DNA of 64,000 nucleotides. Source: Palsa-506 sp963707065 (GTDB lineage Bacteria; Actinomycetota; Actinomycetes; Streptosporangiales; Streptosporangiaceae). Under the pieces are notes generated by a model, which saw only the letters and a list, made by a program, of their open reading frames with translations, did not search any database and was not told where the DNA came from. The position numbers and the translations under genes were made by a program. The stretch spans positions 434,001 to 498,000 of the forward strand of contig CAVPPJ010000018.1 of the NCBI GenBank assembly GCA_963707065.1. The letters run 5' to 3'. This document shows positions 1 to 8,253 of the stretch, one piece after another (within the stretch, counting starts at the first letter, position 1; each line of letters begins with the position of its first letter).

Positions 1-1149
1 GCCGTTGACGCGAAGGCACGGGCGCTCAAGGCCGCCGGCAGGCCCGTCATCGGCTTCGGCGTCGGCGAGCCCGACTTCCCGACTCCCGGCTACATCGTGG
101 CCGCTGCCCAGCAGGCCTGCGGCGAGCTGCGGATGCAGAAATACTCGCCAGCGGCCGGCCTGCCCGAGCTCAGGGAGGCGATTGCCGCCAAGACCGCGCG
201 GGACTCCGGCTATCACGTCACGCCCGGCCAGGTGCTCGTGACCAATGGCGGCAAGCAGGCCGTCTACCAGGCATTCGCCACCCTGCTCGATCCCGGCGAC
301 GAGGTGCTGGTGCCGACGCCGTACTGGACCACCTACCCGGAGGCGATCGCGCTGGCGGGCGGCACGCCCGTGCCGGTGCTGACCGATGAGCACTCCGGCT
401 ACCTGACCTCGGTCGCCGACCTGGAGGCGCATCGTACCGAGCGCAGCAAGGTGCTGCTGTTCGTCTCCCCCTCCAACCCGACCGGCGCGGTATACCCGCC
501 GGAACTAGTCGCCGAGATCGGCCGCTGGGCCGCGGCCAGCGGCCTGTGGGTCATCACCGACGAGATCTACGAGCACCTGGTTTACGGCGACGCGAAGTTC
601 AGCTCGATCCCGGTGGCGGCACCGGAGATCAGCGACCGGTGCGTGGTCGTGAACGGCGTGGCCAAGACCTACGCGATGACCGGCTGGCGGGTGGGCTGGC
701 TGATCGGGCCGCCGGACGTGGTGAAGGCGGCCGCGGACCTGCAGTCGCATCTCACCTCGAACGTCTGCAACGTCGCGCAGGCCGGTGCGCTGGCCGCGGT
801 GACCGGCGACCTGTCCGCGGTAGCCGCCATGCGCGCCGCGTTCGACCGGCGCAGGCTCACCATGACGGCCATGCTGAACGAGATACCCGGGGTGACCTGC
901 CCGCTGCCCGAGGGAGCTTTTTACTGCTACCCGTCGGTCAAGGGCGTGCTGGGCAAGAAGATCGGCGGCCGCCGCGCGGACAGCACCGCCGAGCTGGCCG
1001 AGATCGTCCTGGAGCAGGCGGACGTCGCGGTGGTGCCCGGGGAGGCCTTCGGCACGCCCGGCTACTTCCGGCTGTCCTGCGCGCTCGGCGACGCCGACCT
1101 GGAGGAAGGGCTCGCCCGGCTGGGCAAGCTGCTCGCGCAGGCCGGCTGA
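1..1149 (+). CDS. aspC: Aspartate/aromatic aminotransferase, class I/II PLP enzyme (5' end cut by window)
   Basis: Frame 1 is open from the first base, so the N-terminus lies outside the window; about 382 residues are visible, most of a family of roughly 400. PLP-enzyme landmarks are clear: SPSNPTGAVY in the substrate loop, DEIYEHLVYGDAKFSS holding the Asp that pairs with the PLP ring nitrogen, and VAKTYAMTGWRVGW holding the Schiff-base lysine. It should exchange the amino group between aspartate (or a related amino acid) and 2-oxoglutarate in the cytoplasm. Adenosine deaminase follows 41 nt downstream. From memory, the order aminotransferase, adenosine deaminase, MurB, Had proteins, L33 is a conserved actinobacterial arrangement next to tRNA-Trp-secE-nusG. 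Substrate specificity is inferred from the family and context. Confidence 0.9.
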   Translation, partial: AVDAKARALKAAGRPVIGFGVGEPDFPTPGYIVAAAQQACGELRMQKYSPAAGLPELREAIAAKTARDSGYHVTPGQVLVTNGGKQAVYQAFATLLDPGDEVLVPTPYWTTYPEAIALAGGTPVPVLTDEHSGYLTSVADLEAHRTERSKVLLFVSPSNPTGAVYPPELVAEIGRWAAASGLWVITDEIYEHLVYGDAKFSSIPVAAPEISDRCVVVNGVAKTYAMTGWRVGWLIGPPDVVKAAADLQSHLTSNVCNVAQAGALAAVTGDLSAVAAMRAAFDRRRLTMTAMLNEIPGVTCPLPEGAFYCYPSVKGVLGKKIGGRRADSTAELAEIVLEQADVAVVPGEAFGTPGYFRLSCALGDADLEEGLARLGKLLAQAG

Positions 1150-1190
1150 GCCGGGCTGCCCGAGCCGCGCCGCCCTGCCAGACTGAGCCG

Positions 1191-2276
1191 ATGGCACGGC
1201 CACTCGCCGCGCTCCCCAAGGCGCACCTGCATCTGCACTTCACTGGGGCCATGCGGCATGCCACGCTGGTCGATCTCGCCGCGCGGCACGGGGCGCACCT
1301 GCCGGAGGCGCTGCGGGCCGACTGGCCGCCGCGGCTCAGCGCGGCCGATGAGCGCGGCTGGTTCCGGTTCCAGCGGCTTTATGACATCGGCCGGTCGGTC
1401 ATCCGCACCGAGGATGATCTCCGGCGGCTGGTACGGGAGACCGCCGAGGACGAGCGGGCGGAGGGATCCGGCTGGCTGGAGATCCAGGTGGATCCGTCCG
1501 GCTACGCGGCGTACTTCGGCGGCATTACCTCGGTCGCCGAGCTCGTGCTTGATGCGGCGGCGGAGGCGGCGGCGGCGTCCGGCGTCGGCATCGGCGTCAT
1601 CATCGCGGCCAACCGGACCAAGCACCCGCTGGAAGCCAGGACGCTGGCCCGGCTGGCCGCCGGGCTGGCCGGCCGCGGCGTGACCGGGTTCGGGCTGAGC
1701 AACGACGAGCGCCGGGGAGTCGCCGCCGACTTCGCCCCGGCCTTCCGGATCGCGGCCCGGGCCGGGCTGCTCGCGGTGCCGCACGGCGGTGAGCTGGCTG
1801 GCCCCGCCAGCGTCCGGGCCTGCCTGGACGAGCTGAATGCGGACCGCATCGGACATGGTGTCGCCGCCGCAAAAGATCAAAAACTGGCAGAACGGATCGC
1901 CCGGCGCCAGACAACCCTCGAAGTGTGTCCCGCCTCCAACGTTGCCCTGGGGATCGCCCGCAGCGCCGCCGACGTGCCGTTGCGAATCCTGCTCGACGCC
2001 GGTGTCCAGGTCGCGCTCGGCGCCGATGACCCGCTGCTCTTCGGCCGCCGCCTGGTGGCGCAGTATGAGCTGGCCAGGCAGGTGCACGGGCTGCCCGACG
2101 AGACGCTGGCCGAACTAGCCCGGATGTCGGTCCGCGGCTCCGCGGCGCCGCCAGCTGTCCGCTCCGGCCTGCTTGCCGGGATCGACGCCTGGCTCGCCGC
2201 GCCGGATCCGGCGGGCCCGCAGCCGGCCGGGTCCACCCTGGCCACCGGGCAAGCTCCCGCGGCGCCCCGCGGCTGA
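1191..2276 (+). CDS. add: Adenosine deaminase
   Basis: A 361-residue member of the metal-dependent adenosine/adenine deaminase family. It should hydrolyse adenosine to inosine and ammonia in purine salvage. Visible motifs in order are the metal-binding HLHLH near residue 12, the PHGGE loop (catalytic Glu), DRIGHG with its His, LEVCPASN, and GADDPLLFG near the C-terminus (usually S/T-DDP). The chosen ATG is the first Met compatible with the family N-terminus (PKAHLHLHFTGA); the open frame extends far upstream but overlaps the aminotransferase. No clear Shine-Dalgarno is seen. An adenine-specific homologue of the same fold cannot be excluded from sequence alone. Confidence 0.92.
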   Translation: MARPLAALPKAHLHLHFTGAMRHATLVDLAARHGAHLPEALRADWPPRLSAADERGWFRFQRLYDIGRSVIRTEDDLRRLVRETAEDERAEGSGWLEIQVDPSGYAAYFGGITSVAELVLDAAAEAAAASGVGIGVIIAANRTKHPLEARTLARLAAGLAGRGVTGFGLSNDERRGVAADFAPAFRIAARAGLLAVPHGGELAGPASVRACLDELNADRIGHGVAAAKDQKLAERIARRQTTLEVCPASNVALGIARSAADVPLRILLDAGVQVALGADDPLLFGRRLVAQYELARQVHGLPDETLAELARMSVRGSAAPPAVRSGLLAGIDAWLAAPDPAGPQPAGSTLATGQAPAAPRG

Positions 2277-2300
2277 GGCAGCCCCGTCCGCTTCGGCGGC

Positions 2301-2891
2301 CTATCGCTGGTGACTCCACTGCGGGCCTACCGACTGCCAGGCCCTCTCCCAGCCTGCGAGCCTTCGCCGGTCCAGCACCCGCCGGGTGAGCATGACCATG
2401 CTGGCCAGGAAGACCGCGAGGCCGGCCAGCCCGATCAGTGCTGCGGCAATGACGCGATCGCTGACCTGGGCGGCGGTCAGCGGAGGCGTCCGCGCGTGCC
2501 CGGCCCGGTCAAGCCAGACCCGCACGGTGCTGCCCGCGCTGGTCCCGGCGAGGGCCGGGACGCTGCCGGTCCGGGTCCGTCCGCCGGAGGTCCAGCGGGC
2601 CGGTGTCCAGACCACCCAGGTGTTCGCGCCGTTGTCGGACATTTCCGGCCCGGGCGCGGCCTTCAGCAGGACCGCGGGAGCCAGGTGCCACGACAGCTGG
2701 GCGTGCCTGGCCGCCGCGTTGTCCACCCGGACCCACAGGCCGGCCGCGGCCGTGACGAGCGGGCTCGCGGCCAGGAACACGGCGATCGCGGCGGGCAGCA
2801 GCCACCCCTCGATCCGGTCCACGGGCCGGCGCAGCGGGTTTCGGTCACGTCGGCGAGCCAGCCTTCGCCACGTCGTCGTGGGCCTAGCCAT
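2301..2891 (-). CDS. Rv1733c-family membrane protein
   Basis: A 196-residue protein with a basic N-terminus, a first membrane helix around residues 30-50 (AAIAVFLAASPLVTAAAGLW), an extracytoplasmic middle of about 100 residues rich in Trp, Thr and Gly, and a second helix near residues 150-172 followed by an arginine-rich tail. This two-helix layout with a long loop matches the actinobacterial Rv1733c family, whose biochemical role is unknown. The ATG at 2891 was chosen because GAGGTG lies 6 nt upstream; a GTG three codons earlier is possible. It is convergent with add (24-nt gap). Confidence 0.8.
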   Translation of the reverse strand: MARPTTTWRRLARRRDRNPLRRPVDRIEGWLLPAAIAVFLAASPLVTAAAGLWVRVDNAAARHAQLSWHLAPAVLLKAAPGPEMSDNGANTWVVWTPARWTSGGRTRTGSVPALAGTSAGSTVRVWLDRAGHARTPPLTAAQVSDRVIAAALIGLAGLAVFLASMVMLTRRVLDRRRLAGWERAWQSVGPQWSHQR

Positions 2892-3021
2892 AACGTTCAC
2901 CTCATCGGCGGACCGGCCGCGTCAATGCGGCCGCTCACCATCCGATTGTCGCTCTCCGCACGCTGACTCCGCCATACCCGCAGCACAACCTTCAGCGGCG
3001 GCGGCCGGGGCCCGATCCCGC

Positions 3022-4104
3022 TCAGAGTCTCGCGCCCACCAGCACCGGCTCGCTGACCAGTTCCACGCCGAATGTCTCGCGTACGCCGTCCCTGATTTCC
3101 CTGGCCAGCGCGAGCAGCGCCGTAGTGCTGGCGCCGCCCGGATTGACCAGGGCAAGCGTGTGCTTGGTCGAGATCCGCGGGCCGGCGCTGCCCGGGTAGC
3201 CCTTCGGAAAGCCCGCGCGCTCGATCAGCCATGCGGCGGGCACTTTGACCTGGCCCGCCTCGGCGGCGAAACGCGGGATGCGCACCTCGGTCCCCCAGCC
3301 AGCCGCGACCGTCTTCGCCAGCGCGGCGAACTGGTCGCCGTCCAGCACGGGATTGGTGAAGAAGGAGCCCACGCTGCGGGTATCGGGATCTGCCGGATCC
3401 AGCACCATCCCCTTGGCCCGACGGAGCCGCAGTACCGCGGCGCGGGCGGCCGCCAGCGGCACCCTGCCGTCCTCGGCGATGCCGAGCGAATTCGCCAGCT
3501 CGGCGTACCTGACCGGCGCCGACAGCGGATCACGAGCGAGCCGGAAGGTGATCCCGAGCACAACGAACCTGCCGGTCGCCGTGCCTGCCGCGGCGCGTTT
3601 GAAGAAGCTCGTCCGGTAGCCGAAGCCGCAGTCCGCGTTCGACAGCTCAGTCGCCGCGTCACGCCGCCGGTCGTACGCTCGCACCGCGGTGATCGTGTCC
3701 GCGACATCCTGGCCGTAGGCATTGACGTTCTGGATCGGCGTGGCGCCGGCCACGCCGGGGATGCCGGACAGGCACTCGATGCCGGACAGCCCGCCGCGGA
3801 CGCACCAGTCCACGACCGTGTCCCAGTTTTCGCCGGCGGCGACACTGACGGCCACGTGGTCGCCGTCGGGTGCGGCCGCGATGCCGCGGGTGGCCACCAG
3901 GACAACGGTGCCGGGAAAGCCCGCGTCGGCTACCACGAGATTGCTGCCGCCGCCGAGGACGAGCACCGGCTCGCCGCGCTGGTCCGCGTCCCTGACGGCC
4001 TCGATGACCTGCTGGTCGGTACCGGCCTCGATGAAGCGCGCGGCCGGGCCGCCGAGGCCGAGCGTGGTGTACCCGGCCAGCGTGACCTGCTCCCGGACCG
4101 TCAC
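3022..4104 (-). CDS. murB: UDP-N-acetylenolpyruvoylglucosamine reductase
   Basis: A 360-residue FAD enzyme that reduces UDP-GlcNAc-enolpyruvate to UDP-MurNAc with NADPH, the second committed step of peptidoglycan precursor synthesis. The FAD-binding N-terminal part has TTLGLGGPAARF and VLGGGSNLVVADAGF. The catalytic region GYRTSFFK contains the serine used as proton donor. The C-terminal MurB domain has WLIERAGFPKG and the conserved STKHTLALVN. The likely start is GTG at 4104 (MTVREQVTLAGYTTLG). Its position beside add and the aminotransferase fits the conserved actinobacterial order. Confidence 0.95.
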   Translation of the reverse strand: MTVREQVTLAGYTTLGLGGPAARFIEAGTDQQVIEAVRDADQRGEPVLVLGGGSNLVVADAGFPGTVVLVATRGIAAAPDGDHVAVSVAAGENWDTVVDWCVRGGLSGIECLSGIPGVAGATPIQNVNAYGQDVADTITAVRAYDRRRDAATELSNADCGFGYRTSFFKRAAAGTATGRFVVLGITFRLARDPLSAPVRYAELANSLGIAEDGRVPLAAARAAVLRLRRAKGMVLDPADPDTRSVGSFFTNPVLDGDQFAALAKTVAAGWGTEVRIPRFAAEAGQVKVPAAWLIERAGFPKGYPGSAGPRISTKHTLALVNPGGASTTALLALAREIRDGVRETFGVELVSEPVLVGARL

Positions 4105-4402
4105 CTCGTGTGCCCCATTCCGCCCGGCGGCCGCTGGTGCGCCGTCGCCGCGCCAGCCGCGGTAACCGCGCCGAGCCGGCCTGCCAGTTACCGGTCCAGC
4201 ATCCTATGGGATCACGAGGGGGTCAGCCGCCGTTGACGCTCTTCCTGGTGCCGCACCGCGCACCGGACCAGTGGCCCGACGCGCCGCGATCCGGTGCTAG
4301 TGCCGTGACGCGGGCCATGGGCCGTGAAAAGAGCGCGGCGTACACTCGCGCCGGTCGCCCGTGGCGCAGCCCCTCCGCGCCCGGGCCCGGATCTGGAGGG
4401 AC
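4105..4402. other. Intergenic region between divergent murB and prepilin peptidase
   Basis: About 300 bases between two divergent genes, so it must hold promoters in both directions. I see no RNA gene, no convincing -35/-10 pair and no inverted repeat. GGAGGG just before 4403 serves the downstream gene. Confidence 0.4.
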
Positions 4403-5170
4403 ATGGACGCGGCGGGCTGGATCGTCACGGTGGCGCTGGCGGCGGCCGGCCTGACGGCCGGCTGCTGGGTGACGATGCTCGGCGCGCGGGTTCCGCGCGG
4501 CGAGAGCCTGCGGCTGCCTGCTGGCCGGTGCGGGTCCTGCGGATCGCCGGCCGGGCTGGCTGACCTGATCCCGGTGCTCGGCTGGGTGCGGCTGCGGAGC
4601 CGGTGCGAAGAATGCCGGCGGGCCTTCGGCTACTGGTATCCCGCGGCCGGGCTCGTCACGGCTGCCGCCCTGGTGGCGATGTGGCTCCGCTTCGGGGCGA
4701 GCCCGGAGCTTGCCGCGTTCTGCTATCTGGCCGCCGTGGGGGTGCCGCTGGCCTTCATCGATGCGCGGTACCAGCGGCTTCCCGATGTGCTCACGCTGCC
4801 GTCGTACCCGGTCGGCATCGCGGCGCTGGGCATCGGCGCGCTGTTCATCCCCGGCGGCGGCCGGCCCTTCAGCTACGCGCTGATCGGGATGGCGGCCGTG
4901 TGGCTGTTCTTCGCGGCCCAGGTGCTCATCTACCCGGCGGGCATGGGCTGGGGGGACGTGAAGCTGTCCGGGCTGATCGGCCTCTACCTGGGCTGGTTCG
5001 GGGCCGGCCCGCTGATCGCCGGACTGCTCGGCGGGTACCTGCTGGCCGCCGTCACCGGGATCGGGCTGATCGTCACCCGCCGGGCCACCAGGAAATCGCA
5101 TCTTCCGTTCGGGCCGTTCATGCTCGCGGGCGCGTTCGCGGTGATCCTGATCCCGGCGCTGTCGCGATAG
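4403..5170 (+). CDS. Prepilin peptidase, A24 family (type IV pilin leader peptidase)
   Basis: A 255-residue polytopic membrane aspartic protease that cleaves, and in many members N-methylates, type IV pilin-like precursors at the inner membrane. It has the full-length architecture. The cytoplasmic zinc-type cysteines CGSCG and CEECRR lie near residues 38-72. The first catalytic Asp is in AFIDARYQRLPDVLTLP and the second in the GxGDVK motif (GWGDVKLSG). Seven or eight hydrophobic segments follow. The ATG at 4403 follows GGAGGG; a longer open frame upstream (from 4361) looks less likely because this Met starts directly in the first membrane helix. No pilin gene is nearby, so its substrate is elsewhere in the genome. 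Confidence 0.9.
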   Translation: MDAAGWIVTVALAAAGLTAGCWVTMLGARVPRGESLRLPAGRCGSCGSPAGLADLIPVLGWVRLRSRCEECRRAFGYWYPAAGLVTAAALVAMWLRFGASPELAAFCYLAAVGVPLAFIDARYQRLPDVLTLPSYPVGIAALGIGALFIPGGGRPFSYALIGMAAVWLFFAAQVLIYPAGMGWGDVKLSGLIGLYLGWFGAGPLIAGLLGGYLLAAVTGIGLIVTRRATRKSHLPFGPFMLAGAFAVILIPALSR

Positions 5171-5224
5171 CGGCCAGGCGGCCTAGCCGCCCGGGTCTCG
5201 TCCGGGCCAGCCGCGATCGGCGGG

Positions 5225-5659
5225 TCAGGGCAGCCGGACGACCGCGCGGGCCCGGGTGAGCACCTTGGACCCGCCGGCCCGCGCGGTCAGCGCCAGGACG
5301 ACGCGGTTGTCATCGAGCTTTTCCTCGATCTTGCCGCTGACCTCGATCGTGGCCCCCGCGTCGTCATCGGGCACGACCACCATCGAGGAGAACCGGACCC
5401 CGAACTCCACCAGCGCGGCCTGATCGCCGGCCCAGTCGGTGACGTACCGGCCGGCCTGCGCCATCGTGAACATGCCGTGCGCGATGACGTCCGGCAGCCC
5501 GACTGACTTGGCGATCCGCTCATTCCAGTGGATCACGTTGAAGTCGCCGGACGCGCCGCAGTACTTGACCAGGCTGAGCCGGGTAACCGGGTAGCTTTCC
5601 TCGGCCAGCTCGGTGCCCGGCTCCACCTCGGTGAACTTGACCTGCTCGCTCACGGACAC
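5225..5659 (-). CDS. hadB: MaoC-family (3R)-hydroxyacyl dehydratase subunit HadB
   Basis: A 144-residue single hot-dog domain with the hydratase 2 motif: catalytic Asp in GASGDFN and His in VIHWN, then LPDVIAHGMFTMA. HadB is the catalytic subunit that pairs with HadA to dehydrate 3-hydroxyacyl-ACP in type II fatty acid (mycobacteria: mycolic acid) elongation. It starts with GTG 15 nt after hadA and so belongs to the same transcript. In non-mycolate actinomycetes the physiological substrate is less certain. Confidence 0.88.
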   Translation of the reverse strand: MSVSEQVKFTEVEPGTELAEESYPVTRLSLVKYCGASGDFNVIHWNERIAKSVGLPDVIAHGMFTMAQAGRYVTDWAGDQAALVEFGVRFSSMVVVPDDDAGATIEVSGKIEEKLDDNRVVLALTARAGGSKVLTRARAVVRLP

Positions 5660-5674
5660 CCGTCCCGTCTCTTC

Positions 5675-6124
5675 TTAGCCGGCGCCGCCGCGCTCCACCA
5701 GGGTGGAGTGCGCGGTGCATACGTGCTCGCCGTCCGCCGTGCGGATCTCGGTCTTGGTCGTGAGCAGCACGTTGCGGCCCGCGTCCCTGATGTCGGTAAT
5801 CGTGGCCTGCGCGGTGACCACGTCGCCGGCCACGATCTGGCGGGAGTACTCGAAGCGCTGCTCGCCGTGCACCACCATCGCGTAGTTGACGCCGAGGCCC
5901 GGGTCAGCGACCGCCTTCGCGCTGCCGGCCATGCTGATCACGATGGCGAGGGTGGGCGGCGCGATGACGTCCGGGTGCCCGGCTGCGCGGGCGGCCGCGC
6001 GGTCGCGGTACAGCGGGTTCGGGTCGCCGATCGCGTCAGCGAACTCGGCGATCTTGACCCGGCTGACCTCATAGGGGTCGGCCGCGGGGAAAGTCCGGCC
6101 TAGGTAGTCGCGATTGATGGCCAT
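5675..6124 (-). CDS. hadA: MaoC-like N-terminal dehydratase subunit HadA
   Basis: A 149-residue FAS1-type dehydratase-like hot-dog protein. It contains GDPNPLYRD, IAPPTLAIV and VVHGEQRFEY but lacks the Asp/His pair seen in HadB, consistent with HadA being the substrate-binding partner in the HadAB heterodimer. The ATG at 6124 has GGGAG six nt upstream. It lies directly downstream of rpmG on the same strand, the usual actinobacterial order rpmG-hadA-hadB. Confidence 0.88.
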   Translation of the reverse strand: MAINRDYLGRTFPAADPYEVSRVKIAEFADAIGDPNPLYRDRAAARAAGHPDVIAPPTLAIVISMAGSAKAVADPGLGVNYAMVVHGEQRFEYSRQIVAGDVVTAQATITDIRDAGRNVLLTTKTEIRTADGEHVCTAHSTLVERGGAG

Positions 6125-6256
6125 GATGCTCCCGCCGTGTCAGCGATCACGTGGCCGGCCGGGCGCGCCTGCCCGGCCGTGCGGGCCGCGCCGCGCGACT
6201 GCCGCGGCCCCTCAGGGCGCGGCCGGCGCTGGCGCGGCTCGCGGTCAGCCGCAGCG

Positions 6257-6421
6257 TCAGCGCGTCTCGCGATGCGGCTGGTGCTTCCGGCAGTTCGGGC
6301 AGTACTTGCTGAGCTCGACCCGGTCGGGGTCGTTACGGCGGTTCTTGCGGGTGATGTAGTTGCGGTGCTTGCACTCCTGACAAGCCAGGGTGATCTTCGG
6401 CCTGACGTCTGTCGCAGCCAC
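6257..6421 (-). CDS. rpmG: 50S ribosomal protein L33, zinc-ribbon (C+) form
   Basis: A 54-residue basic protein, VAATDVRPKITLACQEC at the N-terminus, then ITRKNRRNDPDRVELSKYCP. Two CxxC pairs (CQEC and CPNC) mark the zinc-containing paralogue. The start is GTG at 6421, supported by a purine-rich GGAAGAAGGG upstream and by the usual L33 length; an upstream ATG in frame would add 44 non-conserved residues. The gene lies between an elongator tRNA-Met and hadA on the same strand. An 8-bp direct repeat sits just upstream of the start. Confidence 0.95.
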   Translation of the reverse strand: MAATDVRPKITLACQECKHRNYITRKNRRNDPDRVELSKYCPNCRKHQPHRETR

Positions 6422-6450
6422 GATGGAGTGCCCTTCTTCCGGACGGATAT

Positions 6451-6468
6451 TACGGTCATGTACGGTCA
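6451..6468 (-). promoter_or_regulatory. 8-bp direct repeat upstream of rpmG
   Basis: On the plus strand TACGGTCA occurs at 6451-6458 and again at 6461-6468, a perfect repeat with a 10-bp period (one helical turn), 30-47 nt before the rpmG start. On the coding strand a TAATAT hexamer overlaps its 3' side. The spacing suits a dimeric regulator or overlapping promoter elements; no specific factor can be assigned. Confidence 0.4.
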
Positions 6469-6492
6469 GGCCGGAGCCTGCCCGTAGTGGTA

Positions 6493-6536
6493 GAACACCC
6501 AGCGCCCTGGCGGTGTTCCTGGGGATTGCTCCCAGG
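6493..6536 (-). terminator. Two adjacent hairpins downstream of tRNA-Met
   Basis: On the strand of the tRNA, an 18-nt CCTGGG/CCCAGG hairpin (6518-6536) is followed by a 7-bp stem GAACACC/GGTGTTC (6493-6518). Neither has a U-tract, which is common for actinobacterial terminators. They lie between the tRNA 3' end and rpmG, so partial termination or processing is plausible. Confidence 0.4.
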
Positions 6537-6564
6537 GTAAACCGCCAGCTCACCGGCGAGTTCG

Positions 6565-6638
6565 TAGCGGAGGCCGGACTTGAACCGGCGACACAGCGAT
6601 TATGAGCCGCTTGCTCTGCCTGACTGAGCTACTCCGCC
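6565..6638 (-). tRNA. tRNA-Met (CAT), elongator
   Basis: The minus strand folds as a full cloverleaf of 74 nt. The acceptor stem is GGCGGAG/CTCCGCT (first pair G-U). The D arm contains AGCTCAGTCAGGCAGAGC. The anticodon stem AGCGG/TCGCT encloses loop CTCATAA with anticodon CAT. The T arm is GCCGG-TTCAAGT-CCGGC, with discriminator A. The 3' CCA is not encoded. The ordinary first acceptor pair and the absence of the three G-C pairs of initiator tRNA in the anticodon stem indicate the elongator form. Confidence 0.95.
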
Positions 6639-6807
6639 GCCTGACCAGCCATCCGCAACGGGTCGCCCCCGCCGCGCACAGCCGGATTCCCGGGCCGGAC
6701 AGGGCTGCGGGCGGATGGCCCGCGGCCCGTTCCGCCGCTCCGGGAGCTCTGGTCCTGCCGCTCGCCGGAACGCCGGGCTGACCTAGCTTACAGCGATTCG
6801 GGCCGGG

Positions 6808-8181
6808 TCAGCACTCGACCACGTTGAGGGCGAGGCCGCCGCGGGCGGTCTCCTTGTACTTGTCCTTCATGTCGGCCCCGGTTTCCCGCATGGTCTTGAT
6901 CGCCTTGTCCAGCGACACGTGGTGCTCGCCGTCGCCGCGGACCGCCATCCTGGCCGCGGTGATCGCCTTGACCGACGCGATCGCGTTGCGCTCGATGCAC
7001 GGGATCTGCACCAGGCCGCCGACCGGGTCGCAGGTCAGGCCGAGGTTGTGCTCGATGCCGATCTCCGCGGCGTTCTCCGCCTGCTCCGGCGTCCCGCCGA
7101 TGACCTCGGCCAGGCCGGCGGACGCCATCGAGCACGCCGAGCCGACCTCACCCTGGCAGCCGACCTCGGCACCGGAGATCGACGCGTTCTCCTTGAAAAG
7201 CACGCCGACGGCCGCCGCCGTCAGCAGGAAGCGGACCACGCCGGCATCGTCGGCGCCGGGCACGAACCTCGTGTAGTAGTGCAGCACCGCGGGGATGATC
7301 CCGGCCGCGCCGTTCGTCGGCGCGGTGACCACCCGGCCGCCTGCGGCGTTCTCCTCGTTGACGGCCAGCGCGTACATCGTGACCCACTCCATCGCGTAGA
7401 ACGGGTCTGAGGTGTCGCTGGTCCGCTGCAGGGTCTCGCGCAGCGCGGCGGCCCGGCGCCGGACCCGCAGCCCGCCCGGCAGCACGCCCCCGGCGGCGCA
7501 GCCGCGCTCAACGCACTCCTGCATCACCGCCCAGATCCCCAGCAGGCCGGCCGAGATCGCGCCGGCATCCCGGCGGACCAGCTCGTTGGCCATCATCACG
7601 CCGCTGATCGGCAGCCCGGTCCTGCTGGTGTGCGCGAGCAGCTGGGCTCCGGTACTGAACGGGTACGGCACCGGCGTGGCGTCCGCCACGATCTGCGGCT
7701 CGCCTGCCTCGTCCTCGCCCAGCACGAAGCCGCCGCCGACCGAGTAGTAGGTCCGGACGCTGAGCTGCCCGCCACCGGCGCCGGTGGCCTCGAACCGCAT
7801 CCCGTTGGGGTGGAACGGCAGCCGCTTCCGGCGGTGCAGCACGATGTCCTCGTCCGGGTCGAACTCGATCTCGCGGCTGCCGGGCAGCCGCAGGCGGCCG
7901 GACTCCCGGACGGCTGCCACCATCGGGCCCGCGGCCACCGGGTCGACGGATTCCGGCAGCTCGCCGGACAGCCCGAGCACCAGGGCCTGCACGCTGCCGT
8001 GCCCGTGCCCCGTCGCGCCGAGCGAGCCGAACAGCTCGACGTGAATGCCGCAGACCTGGTCAAGCAGCGCGTCGTCGCGCAAGGCCGCGGCGAACATGGC
8101 CGCGGCCCGCATCGGCCCGACCGTATGCGAGCTGGACGGGCCGATACCTACCTTGAAGAGGTCGAAGACGCTGATCGTCAT
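6808..8181 (-). CDS. sdaA: L-serine ammonia-lyase (single-chain, iron-sulfur)
   Basis: A 457-residue serine dehydratase with the beta domain first (FKVGIGPSSSHTVGPMRAA, substrate loop) and the alpha domain after it (GCQGEVGSACSM and CDPVGGLVQIPC carry the cysteines for the 4Fe-4S cluster). It converts L-serine to pyruvate and ammonia in the cytoplasm. The protein ends in the conserved GGLALNVVEC tail. It lies 72 nt downstream of the dimethylglycine/sarcosine-dehydrogenase-like gene on the same strand. This makes biochemical sense: demethylation yields glycine plus methylene-THF, which make serine, which this enzyme drains to pyruvate. Confidence 0.94.
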   Translation of the reverse strand: MTISVFDLFKVGIGPSSSHTVGPMRAAAMFAAALRDDALLDQVCGIHVELFGSLGATGHGHGSVQALVLGLSGELPESVDPVAAGPMVAAVRESGRLRLPGSREIEFDPDEDIVLHRRKRLPFHPNGMRFEATGAGGGQLSVRTYYSVGGGFVLGEDEAGEPQIVADATPVPYPFSTGAQLLAHTSRTGLPISGVMMANELVRRDAGAISAGLLGIWAVMQECVERGCAAGGVLPGGLRVRRRAAALRETLQRTSDTSDPFYAMEWVTMYALAVNEENAAGGRVVTAPTNGAAGIIPAVLHYYTRFVPGADDAGVVRFLLTAAAVGVLFKENASISGAEVGCQGEVGSACSMASAGLAEVIGGTPEQAENAAEIGIEHNLGLTCDPVGGLVQIPCIERNAIASVKAITAARMAVRGDGEHHVSLDKAIKTMRETGADMKDKYKETARGGLALNVVEC

Positions 8182-8253
8182 CGCGGAGCTCCCGTCTGCC
8201 TCATCGCACTCGCTGCACTCGCCACCTCGCCGTATCGCCTGGCCGTATCGCGT

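Noticed and set aside
546..1190. N-terminal extension of the adenosine deaminase frame
   Set aside because: It overlaps the aminotransferase out of frame and has no family similarity; the conserved PKAHLHLH start is just after 1191.
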